NCBI GenBank assembly: GCA_910577045.1
Contig: CAJTLB010000002.1
Coordinates: forward strand, 1 to 64,000
Direction: 5' to 3'
DNA: 64,000 nucleotides
From: an uncultured Lachnospiraceae bacterium
Lineage (GTDB): Bacteria > Bacillota > Clostridia > Lachnospirales > Lachnospiraceae
Each line of letters starts with the position of its first letter. The first letter of the stretch is position 1. Shown in pieces: positions 17,086 to 24,721 of the stretch. The notes below the pieces were generated by a model that saw nothing but the letters and a program-made list of their open reading frames with translations, ran no database searches and was not told the DNA's origin. Made by a program: the position numbers and the translations under genes.

Positions 17086-17607
17086 TTAGTTAATAATCTC
17101 TGGCTCTGGATATTCTACGCCAAAGGTATCCACTGTCACTTTTTTTATCTGTTGATCTTCTAATGGCTTATCAGCCGAATTTGTAGGAACCTCTGCAATA
17201 TGGTCTACCACATCCATTCCTTCTATTACTTTGCCAAATGCTGCATACTCCCCATCCAAAAAGAGGCTATCTTTATGGATAATAAAAAACTGGGAACCAG
17301 CAGAATCTGGTATTGCTGTCCTTGCCATAGACAGTACCCCTTCTGTGTGCTTTAAATTATTTTGGAAGCCATTTTTTGTAAACTCTCCTTTAATTTCATA
17401 TCCTGGCCCACCATACCCCGTTCCGTCTGGGCAGCCTCCTTGGATCATAAACCCGCTAATGACACGATGGAAAATAATTCCATTATAAAATCCCTTGTTA
17501 ATTAGACTAATAAAATTATTAACGGTATTTGGGGCAACCTCTGGATATAACTCCGCCGTAATTTTATCTCCATTTTCCATTTCAATTGTTACAATTGGGT
17601 TAGACAT
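17086..17607 (-). CDS. Cyclophilin-type peptidyl-prolyl cis-trans isomerase
   Basis: 173 aa cytoplasmic cyclophilin that speeds cis-trans isomerisation of Xaa-Pro bonds during folding. The family core is complete: FHRVISGFMIQGG with the catalytic Arg, DGTGYGGPGY, MARTAIPDSAGSQFFI, and FGKVIEGMDVVD. There is no signal peptide. Length and motifs match bacterial PpiB-type enzymes. The start at 17607 is preceded by an A-rich AAGGAGAAAAC. Confidence 0.95.
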   Translation of the reverse strand: MSNPIVTIEMENGDKITAELYPEVAPNTVNNFISLINKGFYNGIIFHRVISGFMIQGGCPDGTGYGGPGYEIKGEFTKNGFQNNLKHTEGVLSMARTAIPDSAGSQFFIIHKDSLFLDGEYAAFGKVIEGMDVVDHIAEVPTNSADKPLEDQQIKKVTVDTFGVEYPEPEIIN

Positions 17608-17645
17608 ATTTGTTTTCTCCTTTTATATTTTATTTATTTTAAAAA

Positions 17646-18986
17646 CTATATTTGTTTCCAATATCCTTTTTTTGCAGAACCAACTCTAGTAATAATACCT
17701 TTATCTTTTAATAATTTAATCCTATAAGAAACCGTTTTTCGGCTAATATTTAATCTTCCTGCTATTTCCATATATGTGGCATATGGGTTCTCAATTAAAA
17801 TATCTAATACCTTCTTATCACTTTCTGTTAAATTTTCAGTCACCTTTTCAGTCACCTTTTCAGTCACCTTTTCAGTCACCTTAGCACTTTGAAGAGCCAC
17901 AAACTTAACCATAATATCTTCTCCATGCAAAATATACTCTGGTTCTTTAGTACCTAATTTTTTACAGGCATCACATATCTTTTGAATACCACGCCCCCAA
18001 CTTTCAATATAACCTGCACGATAAAATACCCTGGCAATATCTGGATTATACGGTTTTGAAGTATGAATCCCTAAAAGAGTTTCCGCTGTCCAGCCAAATG
18101 GAAGCATACTGCAATTACTAATAAACATCTTGTCTTCTTCTATACGAATTTGAATTGGTACATTATCTGCCCAATTACAATGGATAAGAGCATTAAATAC
18201 GGCTTCTCTTATTGCATCTCTTGCAAATGGATAAGTTTCCACTCTAGTTTCTTTATAATAAGAAACAGCAGCCTTTAAATATTTTAAATAAATTAAATCA
18301 ATTACTCGATCTGCCATAATAAGCAATGAACCATGTATTTCATCTTGATATAGTAATTCACTACCTTCAAATTTCCCAATTTTTATATAGCAACCACCAA
18401 TAATCTTTTCAGGAACCCTATAGAAACATAGTACACCAGCACGTTTCAATTTACCATCTACCAGCAAATCTAATTTTTCTAAAAGTTCTTCATTAGAAAT
18501 ATTCAAGTCTTCTTTGGTCATACGTCCACTACGAAATGCTTCTCTTCTAAAAATATCAAAGCTTTCTTTATCCAAATCTAACACAGAAATATTAGATACT
18601 GTTGCCGCATCCCATTTTATTCCTGTCTTAACCATTAAAAAATTAGTTAATGCGTTACCTCTTAATTGTTGCTTTGTACTTCCGCTACGATAATGATATT
18701 CCCCATCACAATTAACTGGAAATGCCCAAGGATTTACTACAATTTCAATATATTCTAAACCTTTTTCTGACAAAAGGTTTACATCTGCCACAATACCAAG
18801 TTTATTTTGAATTTTATTTGGTATATCTTCTAACAACCTTTTACTATTTTTTACCCCTATAATTGTACCATCATCTTTTGTGCCAATATATATTTTTCCA
18901 CCTTGTGCATTAGCAAAACCACATATCCATTTTAAATATTCGTCTCTCCATGATTCTTTCCACTCTATATTTTGATCTTCTGCCAT
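17646..18986 (-). CDS. AlbA_2 / HATPase_c_4 putative transcriptional regulator
   Basis: 446 aa with three parts. Residues about 1-130 are an AlbA_2 (formerly AAA_4) domain, seen in EWKESWRDEYLKWICGFANAQGG and YIGTKDDG. About 260-350 is the HATPase_c_4 region, with FPRDAIREAVFNALIHCNW-like sequence and GRGIQKICDAC. The tail is a winged helix (ATYMEIAGRLNISRKTVSYRI). Such proteins are annotated as regulators, often near mobile or stress genes. Between the second and third parts is a four-fold VTEK repeat encoded by 12-bp tandem repeats. The ATG at 18986 has CGGAGAA upstream. Confidence 0.87.
   Translation of the reverse strand: MAEDQNIEWKESWRDEYLKWICGFANAQGGKIYIGTKDDGTIIGVKNSKRLLEDIPNKIQNKLGIVADVNLLSEKGLEYIEIVVNPWAFPVNCDGEYHYRSGSTKQQLRGNALTNFLMVKTGIKWDAATVSNISVLDLDKESFDIFRREAFRSGRMTKEDLNISNEELLEKLDLLVDGKLKRAGVLCFYRVPEKIIGGCYIKIGKFEGSELLYQDEIHGSLLIMADRVIDLIYLKYLKAAVSYYKETRVETYPFARDAIREAVFNALIHCNWADNVPIQIRIEEDKMFISNCSMLPFGWTAETLLGIHTSKPYNPDIARVFYRAGYIESWGRGIQKICDACKKLGTKEPEYILHGEDIMVKFVALQSAKVTEKVTEKVTEKVTENLTESDKKVLDILIENPYATYMEIAGRLNISRKTVSYRIKLLKDKGIITRVGSAKKGYWKQI
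17837..17882. repeat. In-frame 12-bp tandem repeat (VTEK)n
   Basis: About 3.9 perfect copies of cagtcacctttt on the plus strand, encoding VTEKVTEKVTEKVTE in the linker before the winged helix of the AlbA_2 regulator. Being a multiple of three, copy-number changes would alter linker length without breaking the frame. Confidence 0.85.
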
Positions 18987-19013
18987 ATAACTTTTCTCCG
19001 TACTTTATTATCC

Positions 19014-19850
19014 TTAAAAAGACCTCCCACCTCCACCATGGCTATGCCCGCCGCTGCTGGTATGGTGCCCGCCTCCACCGCTACTACTTCCACCGCTGCT
19101 TGAAGTATTGGTCTCTATACGCCTCGATGAAGTAGTCCTTCTTATAAAAGCATCGGTATGCTGGTTTATCCTCATATTATTAGAATATGTCCTTGCATTT
19201 ACAGTGATCCTTGAGCTGGCACGGTAACTCATTATTGATACTACAATTGCCCCTGCCACTGTAGCGATAAGCAGACGGACATACCAATATTTATAGAATG
19301 GCTTCTCTTCTTCATCATATTCAAACATAGTTTCTGGATAATTGCCAGGATCCGATCCAGTATAGGAAGGCTCTTCACTTAAATATTCTTCCCCTGATTG
19401 CAAATAAGAATAACATGTATCATAATATCTTTCTGCTTTCAATGCCGGATATAAATTATCCAATAATGTATCAATTCTTGCTTCTGTAAAATACTCCTCT
19501 GCCTTGCCAGAAGTAGAAAGCCACACAATCCGGTTTTGCATATCAATACAGAGAATCATATAATTCCCATATTCTTTGTCATAACCAAAAGCATGGTTAT
19601 CGCCAAAATCATCCACATAGTTTACCGTTTTTTTCCCTTCTGTATCCAATGTTGTTAAAATATACAGTTCTGTTTCTAATGCATCCTCTTTTTCTAAGCA
19701 GAGCTCGTTTAACTTTTCTTCCTCTTCTTCTGTAAGTAAGTCTGCATAATCAAATACTCTTCTTGTATCCTCATTAGCAAATACTATATTAGGCAGGGAC
19801 AAAAATATAAAAAGCAACAAAACTGGCAGCATCTTCCCTATTTTTCTCAT
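19014..19850 (-). CDS. TPM-domain membrane protein (YgcG/Psb32-like)
   Basis: 278 aa. Signal peptide RKIGKMLPVLLLFIFLSL...VFA, then a TPM domain of about 130 residues (VFDYADLLTEEEEEKL; YNYMILCIDMQNR-type core), an acidic linker, one membrane helix (VRLLIATVAGAIVVSIM) and a Ser/Gly/His-rich tail ending in GGGGRSF. Such tails are typical of this family and may bind metal or target the membrane. The ATG at 19850 overlaps the stop of the zinc-ribbon gene in an ATGA tetranucleotide and has GGAGGG upstream. Function of TPM proteins is poorly known; roles in envelope or redox repair are proposed. Confidence 0.85.
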   Translation of the reverse strand: MRKIGKMLPVLLLFIFLSLPNIVFANEDTRRVFDYADLLTEEEEEKLNELCLEKEDALETELYILTTLDTEGKKTVNYVDDFGDNHAFGYDKEYGNYMILCIDMQNRIVWLSTSGKAEEYFTEARIDTLLDNLYPALKAERYYDTCYSYLQSGEEYLSEEPSYTGSDPGNYPETMFEYDEEEKPFYKYWYVRLLIATVAGAIVVSIMSYRASSRITVNARTYSNNMRINQHTDAFIRRTTSSRRIETNTSSSGGSSSGGGGHHTSSGGHSHGGGGRSF

Positions 19851-20884
19851 CCTAGAATCCCTCCTATAAGCGTTAGCAACAAATAAACAACAGCTGTTAC
19901 GCCACCAAACCATACAGCCATTTTTCCTTTACTAATTGGAAGAGTCCCCACAATCTTACCTGTCTGCCCATTTAAAGTAAATAAATAATCCTTTCCTTTA
20001 TAACGATAATTTAACAGCCAGACAGGAAGCATGGCATAACTTGCCTCTTTACAATTTAAACGTACATTTTGTTCTGTTATTACTGTTGTGGTATATCCTT
20101 GTATGGTATTCTTTGTTTCCCTTAAAATATATTCCTTTACTCTCTTTTCTGCCCTTTTCTTCATCTCATCGCTGGTGAAATTATACCGTTCTGCCATAAA
20201 GCCAGATAAATACCCCATATCAAAATCCTTTATTTCCCCATAAGAAAATGGCTCCAATTTATCCATAACATTATCTGGCATTTTTTCAGAAGCATCTACT
20301 GGGATCTTTTTATAAAAATCACTTACATCCCTATGTACATAATAATGATCGGTATGCGTATATTCCATATCTCCCCTGCGTTCCCTGCTTACTCTAGTAC
20401 AATTAGCACCTATTTTCGCATTCGCTGTATAATCATATAGCCAAAACGGGACATACATACCTGTTATTTTCTCAATTGTTGTTTTTGACGTAAAATCAGA
20501 TGGTGTTAAAGGCCCTTTTTTACACCATGCTTGATACATATTCTGTGCCTGTTCTTTATTTATTTTAAAAGGAATAATCTGTGCTGGGGTCTTTTCCCCA
20601 CTTAAACGGTCTTCTATTAAAGTAGGGTTGCCACAAAAACTACAAAATGTTGCTGCTGTATAATCATCTGTCAAAATTTCCGCGCCACATCCCTTACAGG
20701 TATAGCGCCGAAAACTTGCCTGTTCCCCAGTATGATAATCCACTTCTTGTTTATTTTCTTCTAACAGCCCTTCCATTTCTTGTACCGTTTTCTGCGTACC
20801 ACAATGCTTGCACAACATTTTCTGGGAAGTACTGTCAAATACCATTGTTGCCCCACAACTAGGACATTCATATTCTCGAACCAA
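19847..20884 (-). CDS. Zinc-ribbon membrane protein of unknown function
   Basis: 345 aa. Two to three zinc ribbons at the N-terminus: CPSCG...CKHCG, CKGCG and CSFCG. These are followed by a soluble domain of about 220 residues and a C-terminal hydrophobic helix (VWFGGVTAVVYLLLTLIGGIL). The soluble part has YVPFWLYDY and MLPVWLLNYRYKGKDYLFTLNGQTGKIVG, typical of clostridial TFIIB-zinc-ribbon/DUF-type proteins found next to TPM proteins. The TTG at 20884 (MVREYECPSC) is chosen because GGGGGAG is correctly spaced; there is no ATG at this point. It is translationally coupled to the TPM gene and follows niaR. Confidence 0.82.
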   Translation of the reverse strand: MVREYECPSCGATMVFDSTSQKMLCKHCGTQKTVQEMEGLLEENKQEVDYHTGEQASFRRYTCKGCGAEILTDDYTAATFCSFCGNPTLIEDRLSGEKTPAQIIPFKINKEQAQNMYQAWCKKGPLTPSDFTSKTTIEKITGMYVPFWLYDYTANAKIGANCTRVSRERRGDMEYTHTDHYYVHRDVSDFYKKIPVDASEKMPDNVMDKLEPFSYGEIKDFDMGYLSGFMAERYNFTSDEMKKRAEKRVKEYILRETKNTIQGYTTTVITEQNVRLNCKEASYAMLPVWLLNYRYKGKDYLFTLNGQTGKIVGTLPISKGKMAVWFGGVTAVVYLLLTLIGGILG

Positions 20885-20901
20885 AATTTCTCCCCCTTTT
20901 A

Positions 20902-21399
20902 TCAAACCAAATAATTCTTTTCCTTCAACGCTTTTTCTATTAACTCAAATGTCTTTTCACTGTCTGCCTCTATTGTATGGTAATGGTAATTAGAAGTTAT
21001 ATTTTTTAATGGGCTTGACTTCCCACTATATATTGTTTCTAAAAACTCTTCTACTTGCCTCCTAGAATCAATATTTAGTTCTGCCCTTATCCTTCCATAT
21101 ACTTTATGATTAATAAACACATCTATTACTTTTCCACCCATATCAACAATGGTATTTAATTCATCTTCCATTTCTTCATCTGTATGGCTAACTTTATAGA
21201 TGCGGACCATATGTTTCCGAATATAATACCCTCTGTTCGTAGAGAGTATATCATATCCTGCTGCACGAAGCAATGCGATATCCTGTACAATTACCTGCCT
21301 GCTTACTTCGTATTTATCTGCCAGTTTACTTCCTGCAATTGGTTTTATACTGTCCTTTATTGTCCTTATAATCTCATTCCTACGTTCTTCCCCTGTCAT
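20902..21399 (-). CDS. niaR: NAD-biosynthesis repressor NiaR (HTH_11 plus 3H domain)
   Basis: 165 aa. N-terminal HTH_11 (GSKLADKYEVSRQVIVQDIALLRAAGYDI) followed by a 3H domain with the three conserved histidines in VSHTDEE, FINHKVYG and NYHYHTIEA. NiaR proteins sense nicotinic acid and repress niacin uptake and NAD synthesis genes. Here it is followed by a zinc-ribbon protein and a TPM protein rather than nad genes, so its targets probably lie elsewhere. A good promoter (TTGCAA-17-TATAAT) lies at 21488-21460. Confidence 0.9.
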   Translation of the reverse strand: MTGEERRNEIIRTIKDSIKPIAGSKLADKYEVSRQVIVQDIALLRAAGYDILSTNRGYYIRKHMVRIYKVSHTDEEMEDELNTIVDMGGKVIDVFINHKVYGRIRAELNIDSRRQVEEFLETIYSGKSSPLKNITSNYHYHTIEADSEKTFELIEKALKEKNYLV

Positions 21400-21459
21400 T
21401 GCTGCCCTTCCTTCTCCACAAATTATCTGTACTCTTCCTAGGCTTATTATTTATAACTG

Positions 21460-21488
21460 ATTATACACTACTATTTTGTTCCTTGCAA
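21460..21488 (-). promoter_or_regulatory. niaR promoter
   Basis: Minus-strand TTGCAA (21488-21483), 17-bp spacer, TATAAT (21465-21460), 60 bp before the niaR start. Upstream are spaced TTCAtaat/TTCAaata motifs that could be operators, but no convincing NiaR palindrome is seen. Confidence 0.75.
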
Positions 21489-21596
21489 CTTGTTCATAAT
21501 TCGTTCAAATATCATTCAAAAACCTTTTACATTATGAACATCTTTTCTTCACGATTGGCATATATAATAATTACATAAGATAAAAACCATGAATAA

Positions 21597-21625
21597 TTGA
21601 TTTTTACTTAGTTTTTTCATAATAT
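21597..21625 (+). promoter_or_regulatory. Promoter of candidate small RNA
   Basis: TTGATT (21597-21602), 17-bp spacer, TAATAT (21620-21625). It lies divergently from niaR and about 165 bp before alsT. Confidence 0.65.
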
Positions 21626-21631
21626 TGAGCA

Positions 21632-21711
21632 GGCAACTGCTTTTGCTTGCTCTCCTCCCTTTTAAGATGTTTTACCCTCAGAAGCGTACAGATCGGCTGT
21701 ACGCTTTTTGT
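21632..21711 (+). ncRNA. Candidate small RNA with C-rich anti-Shine-Dalgarno segment
   Basis: The predicted transcript is about 80 nt from the promoter at 21597-21625 to the terminator at 21683-21710. It has a small GCAA/TTGC hairpin, an open stretch with CTCTCCTCCCTTTT that could pair with Shine-Dalgarno sequences, and a strong terminator. No open reading frame is evident. This resembles the plan of Firmicute regulatory RNAs of the RsaE/RoxS type, though I see no specific homology. Alternatively it is an attenuated leader of the symporter gene downstream. Confidence 0.4.
21683..21710 (+). terminator. Rho-independent terminator of the candidate small RNA
   Basis: Perfect 9-bp stem AGCGTACAG / CTGTACGCT around ATCGG, followed by TTTTTG. 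Confidence 0.85.
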
Positions 21712-21789
21712 ATTTATAAACTTCTTATTCTGTTTTTCTCTTTTTCACCATAAAATAAAAAGAAGAATATAATAAAGGCGGCTTTTATT

Positions 21790-23127
21790 GTGATCCACAA
21801 CCTGCAATCCTTTCTTTGGAGCCCCATTATGTTGGCAGCATTTTTTGCTATTGGGCTTTCCTATACTATCCATTTACATTTTTTTCCTTTGTTCCATATA
21901 AGAGTATGGCTTTCTGCCACGCTTGGCTCCTTATTTTGCAAAAATCCTTCTACCAAATCTGGATCGGTATCAGCGTTCGAAGCTATGAGCACTGCGCTTG
22001 CTGGAAGTATGGGAATTGGGAATATTGCCGGGGTTGCTTCCGCACTTGTAGCAGGAGGCCCAGGTGCTATTTTTTGGATGTGGATATCCTCTATGTTTGG
22101 CATGATGACCAAATACGCAGAAATTGGTTTAGGATATCGTTACCGCCACCGCAACGCGAAAGGAGAATGGTATGGCGGCCCTATGTACTATATAAAAGAT
22201 GGCCTCCACTCCCCTTTACTTGCTGCCATCTTTGCGCTATTTGGCACACTTGCAGCTATTGGGATGGGAAATATGACGCAAAGTAATTCCATTTCAAATG
22301 CCCTTTATGAAGTATTCCATATCCCCCATCTTACCAGTTCCATTATCTTACTTTTTTTCTGTGGTCTTGCTATTTTAGGTGGCTTTTCCCGTATTGCAAA
22401 AATATCCAGCATTTTAATTCCTTTTATTTCTATTTTCTATCTTGTTGGATCGATTCTTGCAATTCTCTGCCATGCTGACAGGTTGCCAGCCGCCATTAGC
22501 CTAATTTTTTCAGAGGCATTTTCTTTGCGATCTGCTTTTGGCGGAGTAGCAGGATATTCTCTTTTCCAAGCAGTCCGCACTGGAGTCGCAAGGGGAGTCT
22601 TTTCAAATGAGGCTGGGCTTGGAAGTTCTGTTTTGGCACATGCTGCTTCTGATGAACCCAATGCTGTAAAACAAGGCATGTGGGGGATTTTTGAAGTTTT
22701 TGCCGATACTATTGTAGTATGTACTATTACAGCGCTTGTTATCTTAACCTGCGGCATCTATAATATGGATTTATATGCAGCCAAAACCCCTGGCCTTCCT
22801 GATGGCATTATTCTAGCAACCCGATCCTTTTCTTCCGTATTTGGAAATATGGGTGGGTATTTTACTGCTTTTGCTACAGTTATCTTTGCTTTTGCCACAT
22901 TAATTGCATGGTCCCATTATGGGGCACAATGTTGTTCTTATCTATTTGGAAAACAATCCCTGCCCCTTTTTCAATTTTTCTTTTTAGCAGCATTATTTCC
23001 TGGATGTCTTATTGAAATGGATGCCATATGGGAAATTGCAGATACCTGCAATGGGTTAATGGCGATTCCCAACTTAATTGCCCTTTGTTTTTTATATAAG
23101 CAAGTACCTCCTATATTAAAAAAATAA
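21790..23127 (+). CDS. AGCS-family sodium:alanine/glycine symporter
   Basis: 445 aa with about eleven membrane helices. Family signatures are STALAGSMGIGNIAGVASALVAGGPGAIFWMW, the EIGLGYRYRHRN...GGPMYYI stretch, GVARGVFSNEAGLGSS and the final WEIADTCNGLMAIPNL. It would take up alanine, glycine or a related amino acid with Na+. The GTG at 21790 is used because homology begins at the very N-terminus; its ribosome-binding site (GGCGG) is weak. An ATG 13 codons later has a better TTTGGAG but would shorten the first helix. A -10-like TATAAT is at 21768-21773. Confidence 0.93.
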   Translation: MIHNLQSFLWSPIMLAAFFAIGLSYTIHLHFFPLFHIRVWLSATLGSLFCKNPSTKSGSVSAFEAMSTALAGSMGIGNIAGVASALVAGGPGAIFWMWISSMFGMMTKYAEIGLGYRYRHRNAKGEWYGGPMYYIKDGLHSPLLAAIFALFGTLAAIGMGNMTQSNSISNALYEVFHIPHLTSSIILLFFCGLAILGGFSRIAKISSILIPFISIFYLVGSILAILCHADRLPAAISLIFSEAFSLRSAFGGVAGYSLFQAVRTGVARGVFSNEAGLGSSVLAHAASDEPNAVKQGMWGIFEVFADTIVVCTITALVILTCGIYNMDLYAAKTPGLPDGIILATRSFSSVFGNMGGYFTAFATVIFAFATLIAWSHYGAQCCSYLFGKQSLPLFQFFFLAALFPGCLIEMDAIWEIADTCNGLMAIPNLIALCFLYKQVPPILKK

Positions 23128-23180
23128 TTTTTATTATATTGACAAATTTTACCATTTATTATATAATAAAAATCTAAATT

Positions 23181-23215
23181 CCCTTAAGATATTATTGTAA
23201 TACTTAAGGGTTTTT
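23181..23215 (+). terminator. Terminator of the symporter gene
   Basis: CCCTTAAG / CTTAAGGG arms, with an additional inner TATTA / TAATA pairing, followed by TTTTT. Confidence 0.85.
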
Positions 23216-23321
23216 ACATTTTATATTTATGTTCTTGTATAATATGTGTATTATATTGCAGATATTATTCTTTTTTTCTACTTTTCGTGCAACAAATTTC
23301 ATTTTTGGTAATAAATACCAG

Positions 23322-23350
23322 TTGAAATAACTGCCACTATATGTTACTAT
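23322..23350 (+). promoter_or_regulatory. Promoter of the small basic protein gene
   Basis: TTGAAA (23322-23327), 17-bp spacer, TACTAT (23345-23350), about 60 bp before the start codon. Confidence 0.55.
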
Positions 23351-23408
23351 AAAAACAGTTACTCTATGGCACAGTATTATATTACACATAAAGGGAGTTG
23401 TGGCTAAG

Positions 23409-23660
23409 ATGGCAAAAAAGAATTCAGACTGTGTAACCGAATATACACGAGACGACTTAGATAAACTAGAAAATAAGTATTTAAAAAGAAAACTACGTAT
23501 TACTTGGAGGAAATTAAAACCTATCCTAAACCCTCCTTTTGATATACACAAATCAGCATGTGTTGTAGAACCATCTATCTATGAATACAATGCGGAGGAA
23601 AGGCAGAAAATCCGCCAAACTATTGCTGAATTAAATTCCAAAAATAACCTTGACATTTAG
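23409..23660 (+). CDS. Small basic protein of unknown function
   Basis: 83 aa, Lys/Arg-rich, soluble, with no recognised domain. The sequence has a charged helical stretch (TRDDLDKLENKYLKRKLR) and a possible short coiled coil at the end (NAEERQKIRQTIAELN). A GGGAG lies 11 nt before the ATG at 23409 and only 2 nt before a GTG at 23400, so the ATG is preferred. It has its own predicted promoter, sits alone between a terminator and the tRNA genes, and its last codons contain the -35 box of the tRNA promoter. Confidence 0.6.
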   Translation: MAKKNSDCVTEYTRDDLDKLENKYLKRKLRITWRKLKPILNPPFDIHKSACVVEPSIYEYNAEERQKIRQTIAELNSKNNLDI

Positions 23661-23678
23661 AATTTCCTGTGATAATAT
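23650..23678 (+). promoter_or_regulatory. Promoter of the tRNA-Gly pair
   Basis: Consensus TTGACA (23650-23655), 17-bp spacer, TAATAT (23673-23678). It ends 51 bp before the first tRNA. Confidence 0.85.
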
Positions 23679-23729
23679 ATTATTCGTTCACAGTGATACC
23701 AATGCTTTATAAGTTGCTAGTAATAGAAT

Positions 23730-23800
23730 GCGGGTGTAGTTCAATGGTAGAACACTAGCCTTCCAAGCTAGATACGTGGGTTCGATTCCCATCACCCGCT
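23730..23800 (+). tRNA. tRNA-Gly (anticodon TCC)
   Basis: 71-nt cloverleaf without encoded CCA. Acceptor arms are GCGGGTG / CACCCGC and the anticodon stem CTAGC / GCTAG holds loop CTTCCAA. The T arm carries GGTTCGATTCC. Confidence 0.95.
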
Positions 23801-23813
23801 TTAAATAAATTTT

Positions 23814-23885
<72 letters not shown>

Positions 23886-23894
23886 TTTATAAAA

Positions 23895-23924
23895 AACAGC
23901 CTATTTTTGTCAGGCTGTTTTTTT
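23895..23924 (+). terminator. Terminator of the tRNA operon
   Basis: AACAGCC / GGCTGTT stem, with one further inner T-A pair, followed by a run of seven T. It is reasonably symmetrical and may also stop leftward transcription of the DUF4253 gene. Confidence 0.85.
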
Positions 23925-23939
23925 ACATTTATTTAAAAA

Positions 23940-24707
23940 TTAATCCCACCAGAAAAACCACTTTGTCGCCTTTGTTAGCATAGCTGCCATTTCTCCTATA
24001 GAAATATACTCCGGGCCAGAAGATATATTATCCGAGCAAAAACCATTATGCTCCATTGCAAGCTGGATTGCTTGTTCTTTTTTTACAGGTTTTTCTAGAT
24101 CATATTCCAATACATCTTTTGTAATAACCGCTGGGAAAGCACCATATTTTTCATACCAATATTTAGAAATTGCCATTAACTCAGGGGTATCAGGACAGGA
24201 ATTCCAATTTCCAAATGGCACCCATGCAAAAACTTCCCAAGGATTTTTTACTGGCACTTCTGCCAAAAGCAATGGATATGTCTTTTCCCCACTATAATCC
24301 CAATATCCGCTAAATTGTCTAATAGAATCTACTATCTTTATTTTATTTAGCATTTCCGCATAGATATTTTCCTCTTCTTCTTTTGTAACCTTTCCTATAT
24401 AAAGTTTATCCTTCAGATCATTCCCGCTTACTAAGGTGGTTTCTAACATTTTCTTCCTATAATCTGCTACCTTTGCCATATCAAAATCATATTCTTCTTC
24501 CATATCCCCTGACGAATTTAAAATAAACGATTCCAACAAAACATCATCCACCACCACTAATATAGGGACAAATCCTTCTGTTTTACTTCTTTTCTTTGCT
24601 TCTTTATAAGCTGCCATAATTGTCCTATCTGTCTTTAATGAACGGAAATAACGGCAAGGGCAGCCTAAATATGTCTCTATAACTTCTGCTAACTTCTTTT
24701 CTTCCAT
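23940..24707 (-). CDS. DUF4253-domain protein
   Basis: 255 aa, soluble, no signal peptide. The C-terminal third is the DUF4253 signature: AEVPVKNPWEVFAWVPFGNWNSCP, ELMAISKYWYEKYGA and PAVITKDVLEY. The N-terminal part (LGCPCRYF, VVVDDVLLESF) is also family-like. Function is unknown. The ATG at 24707 follows TAGGAGG, 14 bp after the galactokinase stop, so it is the last cistron of the galactoside operon. Confidence 0.85.
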   Translation of the reverse strand: MEEKKLAEVIETYLGCPCRYFRSLKTDRTIMAAYKEAKKRSKTEGFVPILVVVDDVLLESFILNSSGDMEEEYDFDMAKVADYRKKMLETTLVSGNDLKDKLYIGKVTKEEEENIYAEMLNKIKIVDSIRQFSGYWDYSGEKTYPLLLAEVPVKNPWEVFAWVPFGNWNSCPDTPELMAISKYWYEKYGAFPAVITKDVLEYDLEKPVKKEQAIQLAMEHNGFCSDNISSGPEYISIGEMAAMLTKATKWFFWWD

Positions 24708-24721
24708 CTTCCATATGCCTC

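Noticed and set aside
21560..21720. Glycine riboswitch ahead of the AGCS symporter
   Set aside because: These symporters are often under glycine riboswitches, but none of the conserved aptamer segments is present here.
21816..22286. 156-codon plus-strand frame inside the symporter gene
   Set aside because: Out-of-frame shadow of the AGCS symporter, rich in Cys, Trp and Arg as expected of a shifted hydrophobic gene.
23204..23551. 115-codon minus-strand frame opposite the small basic protein
   Set aside because: Overlaps a terminator, a promoter and the plus-strand gene, has no ribosome-binding site and resembles no protein.
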